A DNA stretch of 64,000 nt from Rhizobium sp. CF122 (lineage in GTDB: Bacteria; Pseudomonadota; Alphaproteobacteria; Rhizobiales; Rhizobiaceae). Shown piece by piece: positions 9,055 to 16,828 of this stretch; positions within the stretch are counted from its first letter, which is position 1; each line of letters begins with the position of its first letter. A program made the translations under genes and the position numbers. The stretch spans positions 1 to 64,000 of the forward strand of contig NZ_AKKA01000023.1 of assembly GCF_000282035.1 (NCBI RefSeq), given 5' to 3'. The notes beneath the pieces are model-generated. The model searched no databases. It was not told the origin of the DNA and saw nothing but the letters and a program-made list of their open reading frames with translations.

Positions 9055-9767
9055 GATTTGATGCCACAAAGCATCTCACGTTTTCCCGCAAAACCGCTGC
9101 GGCGCTCCACAACAAAGCCAGCGGCAATCAGATTGCGCCTGACGAAGCCCGCCGCCGCATATGTCGCGAAGGTCCCGTTAGGCTTCGTCTTCTCGCGGAC
9201 GAGGCGCATCAATTCCGCAGACCACATGTCGGCATTGCGCGACGGAGCAAAGCCGTCGAGATACCAGGCATCGAAGCCCGCCTCAGCGGCGGCAACACCT
9301 TCGAGTGCGCGGCCGCAGACGACGCTGAGGGATGTCTGGTCATCGAGCCTCAGGGATACGGTTCCCTGCGGCGTTTCCGGCCAGGCTGCCGTCAGGGCTT
9401 GCCGTTCGGAATCGATCTCTGTCCAATGAGAAAGTGCACGGTCGATTTCCCGGCGCTGCATCGGATAGAGCTCGAACGACATGAAGTGCAGTTGCTGGCC
9501 GATGCGCCGATTGAGCTTCCACTGTCGCCATGTTTCGGCAAAGTTCAGGCCGGTGCCGAAGCCGAGTTCGCCGATCAGGAAGTCGCTCTGCTCCTGCCAA
9601 CGTTGCGGCAAACCGTTGCCAGCCAGAAAGACATGCCCGCATTCCAACCTGCCATCGCTCTGGCAATAAAAATGATCGCCAAAGGCCGGTGAATAGGGCA
9701 TATCGCCGTCGCGCCACTCCAACGGCCCATGTGCGCCAGCGATTTTTTCAGGATCTGTATCTGTCAT
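9051..9767 (-). CDS. mnmD: tRNA 5-methylaminomethyl-2-thiouridine methyltransferase (MnmD / MnmC methylase domain)
   Basis: SAM-dependent methyltransferase predicted to make the last step of mnm5s2U34 in tRNA. The 238-residue protein aligns with the N-terminal domain of E. coli MnmC: LEWRDGDMPYSPAFGDHFYC near the start, HVFLAGNGL, the SAM loop GELGFGTGLNF, and WYLDGFAPSRNADMW. The ATG at 9767 lies on the same CATG as the start of the divergent FAD oxidoreductase; the conserved LEWRDGD segment argues against any later start. In E. coli both activities are one fused protein; here they are two divergent genes. Its TAG shares CTAG with the kinase stop. Confidence 0.87.
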   Translation of the reverse strand: MTDTDPEKIAGAHGPLEWRDGDMPYSPAFGDHFYCQSDGRLECGHVFLAGNGLPQRWQEQSDFLIGELGFGTGLNFAETWRQWKLNRRIGQQLHFMSFELYPMQRREIDRALSHWTEIDSERQALTAAWPETPQGTVSLRLDDQTSLSVVCGRALEGVAAAEAGFDAWYLDGFAPSRNADMWSAELMRLVREKTKPNGTFATYAAAGFVRRNLIAAGFVVERRSGFAGKREMLCGIKS

Positions 9768-10944
9768 GCCCAAAGCCGATAGTCCGGCCTTGTCTTCCGG
9801 TCAATCATCGACCGCCCTATTGATCGTCGGCGGTGGGATCATGGGGCTGTGGGCGGCAGTTCACGCCGAAAGGCTGGGTATCGATGCAGTGCTCGTCGAT
9901 GCCGGTCGGCTTGGCCACGGTGCGAGCGGCGGCCTGCTCGGCGCGCTGATGCCCCATATGCCGGACAAGTGGAACGCCAAGAAGCAATTTCAGTTCGATG
10001 CGCTGGTTTCGCTGGAAGCGGAGATTGCCGCGTTGGAACAGCAGACGGGCCTTTCCGCCTGCTATCGCCGCTCTGGGCGCCTTATCCCGCTGCCGAAGCC
10101 GCATTTGCGTGAGATCGCCTTTGGTCATTCCCGCGATGCCGAAGATAGCTGGATCGCGGGCGAGCGGCGTTTCCACTGGCACGTCCTCGACAGGCCTCCC
10201 CAGGAGAATTGGCTTGACGCAGCGGCCGGCGAAAGCGGCTTCGTGCACGATACGCTTGCGGCAAGGGTTGCCCCCCGATCGCTGACTGCAGTACTGGCCG
10301 CATCGACGCGCGACGCACGGCATGTGCGGGTTGCCGAATACGTTTCGGTCGATGATATCGATTTTGAGCGCAAGGTTGCGAAAACGACCGCAGGTAACAT
10401 TGCGTTCGGCCGCTGCATCGTCGCAGCCGGTCACGAATCCTTTCCCTTGCTGGGGCGTTACACCGCCGGCCTTGCGCGGCCGCTCGGCCAGCCCGTCAAA
10501 GGGCAGGCGGCGTTGTTGAAAGCCGATGTCGACCCATCCTTGCCGACCATCTTCCGTGACGGGCTCTATATCGTTGCACACGAGGGCGGCCACGTCGCCG
10601 TCGGCAGCACCAGCGAGAATCGTTTCGACGAGCCGTTCTCGACCGATGGACAGCTCGACGCACTGCTTGAGGCAGCCGGACAGCTGGTGCCGCTATTGAA
10701 GAGTGCGCCTGTGCTTGAACGGTGGGCCGGTTTGCGGCCGAAGGCAATCGACCGTGATCCGATGATTGGCGTGCACCCTGACTACGACGGCCTGATCGCA
10801 TTGACCGGTGGCTTCAAGGTCAGCTTCGGCTTGGCGCACCGTCTAGCGGCGGCAGCTGTCCACTTAGCCGCCGGTCTTCAGCCGCCCTTTGCGCTGCCCG
10901 AAAATTTCCTGCTTGCCAATCACATCCGCGTGGCTTCACGCTAA
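9766..10944 (+). CDS. FAD-dependent oxidoreductase, MnmC oxidase-domain/DAO family
   Basis: The 392-residue flavoprotein opens with the dinucleotide-binding LLIVGGGIMGLWAA and has GHGASGGLLGALMPHMPDKWN early and a C-terminal TGGFKVSFGLAHRLA, as in the DAO superfamily. Next to an MnmD it most likely removes the carboxymethyl group from cmnm5s2U34 in tRNA, the role of the MnmC C-terminal domain. A ThiO/glycine-oxidase-like amine oxidase is the main alternative. The ATG at 9766 shares CATG with the opposite gene; no later ATG precedes the FAD loop. A weak AGGA is 12 bases upstream. Confidence 0.8.
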   Translation: MPKADSPALSSGQSSTALLIVGGGIMGLWAAVHAERLGIDAVLVDAGRLGHGASGGLLGALMPHMPDKWNAKKQFQFDALVSLEAEIAALEQQTGLSACYRRSGRLIPLPKPHLREIAFGHSRDAEDSWIAGERRFHWHVLDRPPQENWLDAAAGESGFVHDTLAARVAPRSLTAVLAASTRDARHVRVAEYVSVDDIDFERKVAKTTAGNIAFGRCIVAAGHESFPLLGRYTAGLARPLGQPVKGQAALLKADVDPSLPTIFRDGLYIVAHEGGHVAVGSTSENRFDEPFSTDGQLDALLEAAGQLVPLLKSAPVLERWAGLRPKAIDRDPMIGVHPDYDGLIALTGGFKVSFGLAHRLAAAAVHLAAGLQPPFALPENFLLANHIRVASR

Positions 10945-11056
10945 ACGTGAATTAGCATTTCCTGCCTTTCGTCAATTTGTCACGCAAATCACCTATCTGC
11001 TAGCGCAATCGCGGCGCCGACGGAGGGCTGCGCCGTTTGTCTACGGAGGAAATTTG

Positions 11057-11779
11057 ATGCGCTACGCCATTTGCTTTACGCCCGCTGCGAGCGACCCGCT
11101 CTCGCATGTGGCCGCAAATTGGTTGGGTCGGAACGTGTTTTCCGGCGATATGGTCGAGCCGATTGCGATACGCGGCCTGAGCATTCACGAGATCGCCTTC
11201 CATACGGCGATGCCACGCCGCTACGGGTTTCACGGTGTCCTGAAGGCGCCCTTCCGCCTGGCCGCCGATGTGACGGAGGCGCAACTTCTGCGTGATCTCA
11301 TGCGCTTCTGCGGCACGCTGACGCCGTTTCACATCAATCGGCTGGAGGTGGCCCGGCTCGGTGGATTCTACAGCCTTGTGCCGTCGCTGCCTTGCGAACA
11401 CGTCCACTATCTTGCCAATGCCGTTGTTCAGGAGTTCGACCGATTCCGCGCGCCGTTAAGCGAGGCGGAAATCGAGCGCACCGATCCGGGCGGTCTGTCG
11501 GCGGCGCAGTTCGCCAATCTGCACCGCTGGGGAAGCCCCTATGTGATGGACGAATTTCGCTTCCACATGCCGCTGACCGGACCGGTCAGCCATTGTGACA
11601 TGCCACGAGTCGAGCACGCGCTACGCGACGTCTTCGAGCCCGTGCTTGCCGATTCCGTGAAGGTTGCGAATGTCGCGCTGATGATCGAAGAGGGAAATGG
11701 CGGACCGTTTCGCGTGCATTCGCTGCATCCGATGGGCAAAGTCAGCGCCCGGAAAGATCGCGTCCCCGCGCTAGCCTAG
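11057..11779 (+). CDS. DUF1045 protein (2H phosphoesterase-like) with altered motifs
   Basis: This 240-residue protein (MRYAICFTPAASDPLSHVAA...) belongs to DUF1045, often annotated as a phosphonate-operon protein and related to 2H phosphodiesterases. The two active-site histidines are in RRYGFHGVLKAPF (H59) and FRFHMPLTG (H170), but the Thr/Ser that should follow two residues after each His is V61 and P172. GGAGGA lies six bases before the ATG. It leads the ureide operon directly ahead of puuE, so a link with purine degradation is more likely here than with phosphonates; the substrate is unknown. Confidence 0.82.
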   Translation: MRYAICFTPAASDPLSHVAANWLGRNVFSGDMVEPIAIRGLSIHEIAFHTAMPRRYGFHGVLKAPFRLAADVTEAQLLRDLMRFCGTLTPFHINRLEVARLGGFYSLVPSLPCEHVHYLANAVVQEFDRFRAPLSEAEIERTDPGGLSAAQFANLHRWGSPYVMDEFRFHMPLTGPVSHCDMPRVEHALRDVFEPVLADSVKVANVALMIEEGNGGPFRVHSLHPMGKVSARKDRVPALA

Positions 11780-11877
11780 GAGTTGTGCCACAACGGCAAA
11801 ACTCTGTTGCGTACTTTCCGTCTCGACATTCCGTCTCCGGGTGTTACCGTTTCGCCGACTTTCAGGAAGGTGATTTC

Positions 11878-12801
11878 ATGGTATCCGAGACTTATCCGCG
11901 CAATCTGATCGGTTATGGACGCAATACGCCCGATCCGAAGTGGCCGGGCGACGCGCGCGTGGCCGTCCAGTTCGTCATCAACTACGAGGAGGGCGGCGAG
12001 AGTTGCATTCTCGATGGCGATCCGGCCTCCGAGAACCTGCTGTCGGAAATTGTCGGTGCTGCAGCCTGGCCGAGCCAGCGCAACCTCAACATGGAATCGA
12101 TCTACGAGTATGGTTCGCGCGCCGGCTTCTGGCGCTTGTGGCGTATGTTCACCGAGCTCAACGTTCAGGCCACCGTTTATGGCGTGACGCTGGCCATGGC
12201 GCGCAACCCGGAAGCGGTCGCGGCCATGAAAGAGGCCGGCTGGGAGATCGCCAGCCATGGCTACCGCTGGCTGGAATACAAGGACTTCCAGGAGGACGTC
12301 GAGCGCAAGCACATTCAGGAAGCCGTGCGCTTGCACACGGAACTGACTGGCGAGCGCCCTTACGGCATGTATCAGGGCAAGCCCTCAGACAACACGCTGC
12401 GCCTCGTCATGGAGGAGGGCGGTTTCCTTTATTCCTCGGATTCCTATGCCGACGACCTGCCGTTCTGGGTGAAGGGTATCGACGACAATCCGTTCCTGAT
12501 CATCCCCTATACGCTCGAGACCAACGACATGCGTTTCGCCACACCGCAGGGCTTCAACTCGGGCGATCAGTTCTTCACCTACCTCAAGGATGCCTTCGAT
12601 ACGCTCTATGAAGAGGGCAAGGCGGGCAGCCCGAAGATGATGTCTGTCGGCCTCCATTGCCGCCTCGTCGGTCGTCCGGGCCGCGCGGCGGCGCTGAAGC
12701 GGTTCATCGAGTATGTGCTGAAGCACGACAAGGTGTGGGTGCCACGGCGTCTCGAGATCGCCCAGCATTGGCACACCCACCACAAGGCTGAGGCGATCTG
12801 A
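11878..12801 (+). CDS. puuE: Allantoinase PuuE (polysaccharide-deacetylase fold)
   Basis: Opens allantoin to allantoate in purine catabolism without the metal site of classical allantoinase. The 307-residue protein begins with the family-typical YPRNLIGYGRNTPDPKWPGDARVAVQFVINYEEGGE and has NLNMESIYEYGSRAGFWRLWRMF, EIASHGYRWLEYKDF, and MYQGKPSDNTLRLVMEEGGFLYSSDSYADDLPFW. The ATG at 11878 has AGGAAGG upstream. Its stop overlaps the uraD start (TGATG), so the two are coupled. PuuE, UraD, AllA and UraH in one operon strongly support the function. Confidence 0.93.
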   Translation: MVSETYPRNLIGYGRNTPDPKWPGDARVAVQFVINYEEGGESCILDGDPASENLLSEIVGAAAWPSQRNLNMESIYEYGSRAGFWRLWRMFTELNVQATVYGVTLAMARNPEAVAAMKEAGWEIASHGYRWLEYKDFQEDVERKHIQEAVRLHTELTGERPYGMYQGKPSDNTLRLVMEEGGFLYSSDSYADDLPFWVKGIDDNPFLIIPYTLETNDMRFATPQGFNSGDQFFTYLKDAFDTLYEEGKAGSPKMMSVGLHCRLVGRPGRAAALKRFIEYVLKHDKVWVPRRLEIAQHWHTHHKAEAI

Positions 12802-13298
12802 TGCTGTCGCGTGACGAGTTCGTATCGCGTTACGGCGGCGTTTTCGAACATTCGCCGTTCATTGCCGAGCGCGCTTATGACGACGGTTTCGTCGGAGACG
12901 AGTTGACGGTGGACCGGGTGCATACGGCGCTCGTCGCCATCTTCCGAGCGGCGAGCCCGGAGGAGCGGCTGGGTGTGCTGCGCGCCCATCCGGATCTTGC
13001 AGGACGCCTCGCGATAGCAGGTGAGCTCACCGACGACAGCAAGAAGGAGCAGGCAGGCGCCGGGCTCGACCGACTAAGTGCGGAGGAACATGCCCGTTTC
13101 ACCGAGCTCAACACGGCCTATGTCGAGAAATTCGGCTTTCCCTTCATCATTGCCGTCAAGGGCTTGAACAAGGGCGACATTCTGGCGGCCTTCGAAAAGC
13201 GCATCGGCAACACCCGCGACGAAGAGTTCGACACGGCCACGGCTCAGGTCGAGCGCATCGCGTTGCTGCGACTGGAAACGATGCTGCCGGCGCGTTGA
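12801..13298 (+). CDS. uraD: OHCU decarboxylase UraD
   Basis: Converts 2-oxo-4-hydroxy-4-carboxy-5-ureidoimidazoline to S-allantoin. The 165-residue protein has the family motifs VFEHSPFIAERAY, LRAHPDLAGRLA (catalytic His in the HPDL block), LTDDSKKEQAGAGLDRL and FPFIIAVKGLNKGDIL. It starts within the puuE stop codon region and precedes a HEPN/MNT pair that interrupts the operon before allA. Length matches single-domain UraD proteins. Confidence 0.94.
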   Translation: MLSRDEFVSRYGGVFEHSPFIAERAYDDGFVGDELTVDRVHTALVAIFRAASPEERLGVLRAHPDLAGRLAIAGELTDDSKKEQAGAGLDRLSAEEHARFTELNTAYVEKFGFPFIIAVKGLNKGDILAAFEKRIGNTRDEEFDTATAQVERIALLRLETMLPAR

Positions 13299-13349
13299 AA
13301 CAAGCGTCTCCGACTTTTCTCTTTCGCATCCGTGACTTATAGTTGCGCC

Positions 13350-13640
13350 ATGAAGCCGTCAGAAGTGCTGGAGAAGAACAGGCAGGCGATCCGCGAAGCG
13401 ACGAAGCGCTTCAACGCGGCGAATCCGCGTGCCTTCGGTTCCGTGGCGCGAGGGGAAGATCGGCCGGACAGCGATCTGGACATTCTGGTGGATACCTTGC
13501 CAGGCACTACCTTGTTCGATCTCGGAGGGTTGCTTGAGGAGTTGAAAGAGACGCTTGGTATCGAGGTCGATCTTGTAACGCCCGGTGGCCTGCCGGAGAA
13601 AATACGCGAACGCATTCTTTCGGAAGCGGTCGTTGTATGA
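13350..13640 (+). CDS. MNT-type minimal nucleotidyltransferase (antitoxin of HEPN/MNT pair)
   Basis: The 96-residue protein carries GSVARGEDRPDSDLDILVD (about residues 32-50), the Pol-beta fold signature with the paired Asp. MNT proteins pair with HEPN (HepT) RNases; several AMPylate HepT at its active-site region and so neutralise it. The ATG at 13350 is preferred over an in-frame start six codons earlier. Its stop overlaps the hepT start as ATGA. It lies 51 bases after uraD in the ureide operon. Short members can be inactive, but the GS...DxD motif is intact. Confidence 0.88.
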   Translation: MKPSEVLEKNRQAIREATKRFNAANPRAFGSVARGEDRPDSDLDILVDTLPGTTLFDLGGLLEELKETLGIEVDLVTPGGLPEKIRERILSEAVVV

Positions 13641-13999
13641 GCGTCGAGCGGCTGGTGGAGTACATTGATCGTATGCAGCAGGCCGCTGAACAAGCACGCG
13701 CGCTAACCGAAGGTTTGACCAAAGAAACCTTTCTGGCGGACCTTAGAACCCAGCTGGCTGTCACAATGTCCCTGGTCCTTTTGGGCGAGGCAGCGGCTCG
13801 CATCGGCACGAACCACCCTGATTTCCTTCGCGATCATCCGGAACTCCCCTGGTCAAAAATAAAGGGAATGCGGGATCTGATTGTGCACGACTACTATCGT
13901 GCAGATCTTTCGGCGATTTGGGGTACGGTGCGAAGCGATCTGGCGGATCTTATCTCGCAGCTTCAAGCGATACGCCATTGGCGCATCCAAGGCGAATAG
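13637..13999 (+). CDS. hepT: HepT-like HEPN ribonuclease (toxin; DUF86)
   Basis: A 120-residue helical HEPN protein with the catalytic R-x4-H-x-Y motif complete: R79, H84, Y86 in [10 protein letters not shown]. HepT cuts RNA when not held in check by its MNT partner. It follows the MNT gene with a 4-base overlap and ends only 4 bases before allA, so the pair is transcribed with the ureide genes unless it has its own promoter. Intact motifs argue for activity. A housekeeping role cannot be excluded. Confidence 0.88.
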   Translation: MSVERLVEYIDRMQQAAEQARALTEGLTKETFLADLRTQLAVTMSLVLLGEAAARIGTNHPDFLRDHPELPWSKIKGMRDLIVHDYYRADLSAIWGTVRSDLADLISQLQAIRHWRIQGE

Positions 14000-14003
14000 T
14001 GAA

Positions 14004-14504
14004 ATGTCTCAATTACTCGATATTCTTCCCCTCACCAAATCCGCCTTCGCGCCCTTCGGCGACGTTATCGCACCAGATCCGGCAACGATGCGCTATATCA
14101 ACAACGGCACGACCGAGCGTTTTCATGCGCTGGCCACCGCCGAAGCGGCAGGCGAGGGTGCGCGTGTCATCATCAACCTTTTTCGCGGCCGGCCCAGGGC
14201 CTTTCCCTATGAAATCGGCATGATGGAGCGGCATCCGTTCGGCAGCCAGAGCTTTTCGCCGATCTCTGGGCGGCCTTACCTTGTCGTCGTCTCCGAGGAC
14301 GAGGGGGGAAGGCCCGGCCGTCCTTGCGTATTCCTCGCGCGCGGCGATCAGGGCGTGAACTATCGTCGCAACGTCTGGCATCATCCCCTGATGTCGCTCG
14401 GTGCCGTCAGTGATTTCCTCGTCGTCGACCGCGAGGGACCTGGCAACAATCTAGAAGAATACGTCTTCGACACGCCCTTCATCATCAGCGAGCCCAGCCT
14501 ATGA
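14004..14504 (+). CDS. allA: Ureidoglycolate lyase AllA
   Basis: Splits ureidoglycolate to glyoxylate and urea, the end of the allantoin route. The 166-residue cupin-like protein shows [44 protein letters not shown] and [17 protein letters not shown], all typical of AllA. The ATG at 14004 fits the end of hepT; the longer open frame overlaps hepT in another frame and is ignored. Stop and the uraH start overlap by four bases. The intermediate allantoate-hydrolysing enzyme is not in this window. Confidence 0.93.
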   Translation: MSQLLDILPLTKSAFAPFGDVIAPDPATMRYINNGTTERFHALATAEAAGEGARVIINLFRGRPRAFPYEIGMMERHPFGSQSFSPISGRPYLVVVSEDEGGRPGRPCVFLARGDQGVNYRRNVWHHPLMSLGAVSDFLVVDREGPGNNLEEYVFDTPFIISEPSL

Positions 14505-14857
14505 CCGGACTGACCACGCATGTTCTCGACACCGCTTCCGGCAAGCCAGCCGAAGGGCTGCGGATCGATCTTTTCCACCTGGAAGGAGACGTCCGCCGGC
14601 ACATCAAGACGGTCAGCACCAATTCCGACGGCCGTGTCGATGGGGGGCCGATCCTGATCGGCGACAGCTTCAAGGCGGGAACCTACGAACTGCTCTTCCA
14701 TGCCGGCGATTATCTGCGTGCAAAAGGTATTGCTTTGCCGCATCCGGCTTTTCTGGATCTCGTGCCCATCCGCTTCGGCATCGCCGACGTGACCGCGCAT
14801 TATCATGTGCCGCTATTGATCTCGCCCTACGGCTATTCGACCTATCGCGGCAGCTAG
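14501..14857 (+). CDS. uraH: 5-hydroxyisourate hydrolase UraH
   Basis: Transthyretin-like hydrolase converting 5-hydroxyisourate, the product of urate oxidation by PuuD, to OHCU for UraD. The 118-residue protein has the N-terminal [16 protein letters not shown], the central FHAGDYLR and the C-terminal [18 protein letters not shown] with the diagnostic YRGS end. Active-site His in THVLD and HYHVP and the final Arg/Ser are present. No signal peptide. It overlaps allA and is followed three bases later by a phosphoesterase gene. Confidence 0.95.
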   Translation: MTGLTTHVLDTASGKPAEGLRIDLFHLEGDVRRHIKTVSTNSDGRVDGGPILIGDSFKAGTYELLFHAGDYLRAKGIALPHPAFLDLVPIRFGIADVTAHYHVPLLISPYGYSTYRGS

Positions 14858-14860
14858 ACC

Positions 14861-15601
14861 ATGTGTTTTGCGGCGATTGCGGACATTCATGGCAACCATC
14901 TGGCGCTCGAGGCTGTATTGGCCGACATTGCGGCGCAGGGCATCACCGATATCGTCAATCTCGGCGACTGCTTCAGCGGTCCGCTGACCGCAGGACGAAC
15001 CGCGGAACTGCTGCGGGCGCAGGACATGCTGACAGTCCGCGGCAATCACGATCGCTACCTGATCGAACAGCCGCGGGACGCCATGCATGCTTCGGATGCG
15101 GCCGCTTTCGATCAGCTGACAGTGGATGACCTGCAATGGTTGCGCAGCCTGCCGACGAGTGAGGTCTATCGTGACGAAGTCTATCTCTGCCACGCGACGC
15201 CGGCGGACGACAGCACCTATTGGCTCGAGTCCGTGTCTACGGAAGGCGACGTCTTCCTGAAGCCGCTTGCGGAGATCGAAGCGCTGGCCAAGGGCGCGGA
15301 TCTCCCGCTGATCCTCTGCGGCCACAGCCATATCCCGCGCGTGGTTCGCCTCAGCGACAACAGGCTGATCGTCAATCCCGGCAGCGTCGGCTGCCCCGCC
15401 TACGACGACGACGTGCCGCGCTACCACAAGGTCGAGACCGGCCATCCGCTCGCGTCCTATTGCATCCTCGAGAAGGGACAGGCTGGCTGGCTTCCGGCTT
15501 TCCGCACTGTCGCCTACGACCACATGGCTATGTCGCGCCTCGCAAAAGAAAACGCCCGCCTGGATTGGGCAGGCGCGCTTGCGACGGGCTGGATGCCGTA
15601 G
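14861..15601 (+). CDS. Calcineurin-like metallophosphoesterase
   Basis: The 246-residue protein has the full metal-binding set: ADIHGN, NLGDCFSGP, VRGNHD and CGHSHIPR, followed by VNPGSVGCPAYDD. These define YfcE/MJ0936-type phosphodiesterases; the natural substrate is not predictable. It starts three bases after uraH and is the last gene of the operon, so co-expression is likely, though a biochemical link to ureides is not evident. The antisense terminator of lldD is embedded in its last 60 bases. Confidence 0.88.
   Translation: MCFAAIADIHGNHLALEAVLADIAAQGITDIVNLGDCFSGPLTAGRTAELLRAQDMLTVRGNHDRYLIEQPRDAMHASDAAAFDQLTVDDLQWLRSLPTSEVYRDEVYLCHATPADDSTYWLESVSTEGDVFLKPLAEIEALAKGADLPLILCGHSHIPRVVRLSDNRLIVNPGSVGCPAYDDDVPRYHKVETGHPLASYCILEKGQAGWLPAFRTVAYDHMAMSRLAKENARLDWAGALATGWMP
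15544..15577 (-). terminator. Probable terminator of the lldD gene, inside the opposite coding end
   Basis: A stem CGCCTG/CAGGCG (15557-15562 with 15570-15575), extended by further GC pairs across a small bulge, is followed on the minus strand by TTTTCTTTT (15544-15552). It lies about 35 bases after the lldD stop and within the 3' end of the phosphoesterase gene. Confidence 0.5.
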
Positions 15602-15609
15602 CTCTGTCT

Positions 15610-16752
15610 TTACTGACGGCCGAGCAGGATCGACGCGTTGACGTCGTTGATGTCGCGCTTGCCGCAGAGCGCCATGGTGACATCCATTTCCTTGCGCAGA
15701 ATGTTGAGGGCAAGCGTCACGCCCTCCTTACCCATGGCACCGAGGCCGTAGAGGAAGGGGCGGCCGATATAGGTGCCCTTGGCGCCGAGGGCGATTGCCT
15801 TCAGCACGTCCTGTCCCGAGCGAATGCCGCCGTCCAGATGCACCTCGATCTTGTGGCCGACGGCATTGACGATCGGCTCCAGCATGCTGATCGAGGAGGG
15901 GGCGCCGTCGAGCTGGCGACCGCCATGGTTGGAGACGATGATGGCGTCGGCGCCCGTTTCGGCTGCCGCCTTGGCGTCCTCGACGTCGCAGATGCCCTTG
16001 ATGATCAGCGGGCCGCCCCATTGTTCCTTGATCCAGGCGACGTCGGCCCAAGAAAGCTGCGGGTCGAACTGCTCGGCGGTCCAGGAGGAGAGCGAGGAGA
16101 GATCGGAAACGTTCTTGGCGTGGCCGACGATGTTGCCGAAAGTGCGGCGCTTGGTCTGCAGCATGTCCAGGCACCAGAAGGGGCGCGTCGCCATCTGCCA
16201 GATGTGTTTCGGCGTGAACTTCGGTGGTGCGGAAAGGCCGTTGCGCAGGTCCTTGTGGCGCTGGCCGAGGATCTGTAGGTCGGCGGTCAGCACGAGGGCA
16301 GAGCACTTTGCCGCCTTCGCACGATTGATCAGGTTGAGCACGAAGTCCTTGTCGCGCATCACGTAGAGCTGAAACCAGAAGGGCTTAGTCGTAACCGAAG
16401 CGACATCTTCGATCGAGCAGATGCTCATCGTCGACAGCGTGAAGGGAACGCCGAATTCCTCGGCGGCACGGGCCGCCAGCATTTCACCGTCGGCGTGCTG
16501 CATGCCGGTCATGCCGGTCGGCGCAAGCGCCACCGGCATCGCCACCTTCTGGCCGATCATCGTCGTCTCCAGCGTCCGGTTCGTCATGTCGACGAGCACG
16601 CGCTGGCGCAGCTTGATCTTGGCAAAATCGCTCTCGTTCGCCTGGTAGGTCGACTCCGTCCAGGCACCGGAATCCGCATAGTCGAAAAACATCTTCGGGA
16701 CGCGGCGCTGGGCGAGGCTTTTCAGGTCGGCGATCGTGAGAGGCGTGGCCAT
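15610..16752 (-). CDS. lldD: FMN-dependent alpha-hydroxy acid dehydrogenase (L-lactate dehydrogenase type)
   Basis: Oxidises L-lactate or a similar 2-hydroxy acid, passing electrons to the membrane quinone pool. The 380-residue protein contains RVPKMFFDYADSGAWTESTY, PVALAPTGMTGM, FQLYV, and the catalytic block IIVSNHGGRQLDGAPS with the active-site His and Arg, then DGGIRSGQDVLKA and YIGRPFLYGLG. The ATG at 16752 is preferred; an in-frame GTG lies five codons upstream. The substrate could be another hydroxy acid such as glycolate or mandelate. It is monocistronic as far as I can see. Confidence 0.87.
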   Translation of the reverse strand: MATPLTIADLKSLAQRRVPKMFFDYADSGAWTESTYQANESDFAKIKLRQRVLVDMTNRTLETTMIGQKVAMPVALAPTGMTGMQHADGEMLAARAAEEFGVPFTLSTMSICSIEDVASVTTKPFWFQLYVMRDKDFVLNLINRAKAAKCSALVLTADLQILGQRHKDLRNGLSAPPKFTPKHIWQMATRPFWCLDMLQTKRRTFGNIVGHAKNVSDLSSLSSWTAEQFDPQLSWADVAWIKEQWGGPLIIKGICDVEDAKAAAETGADAIIVSNHGGRQLDGAPSSISMLEPIVNAVGHKIEVHLDGGIRSGQDVLKAIALGAKGTYIGRPFLYGLGAMGKEGVTLALNILRKEMDVTMALCGKRDINDVNASILLGRQ

Positions 16753-16828
16753 GGATAAGACTTTCACATCTGAATAATGCCATGGCCCTTAACATGATTT
16801 CCGAGGCTTTGTGTATCTCTTTCGTCGC

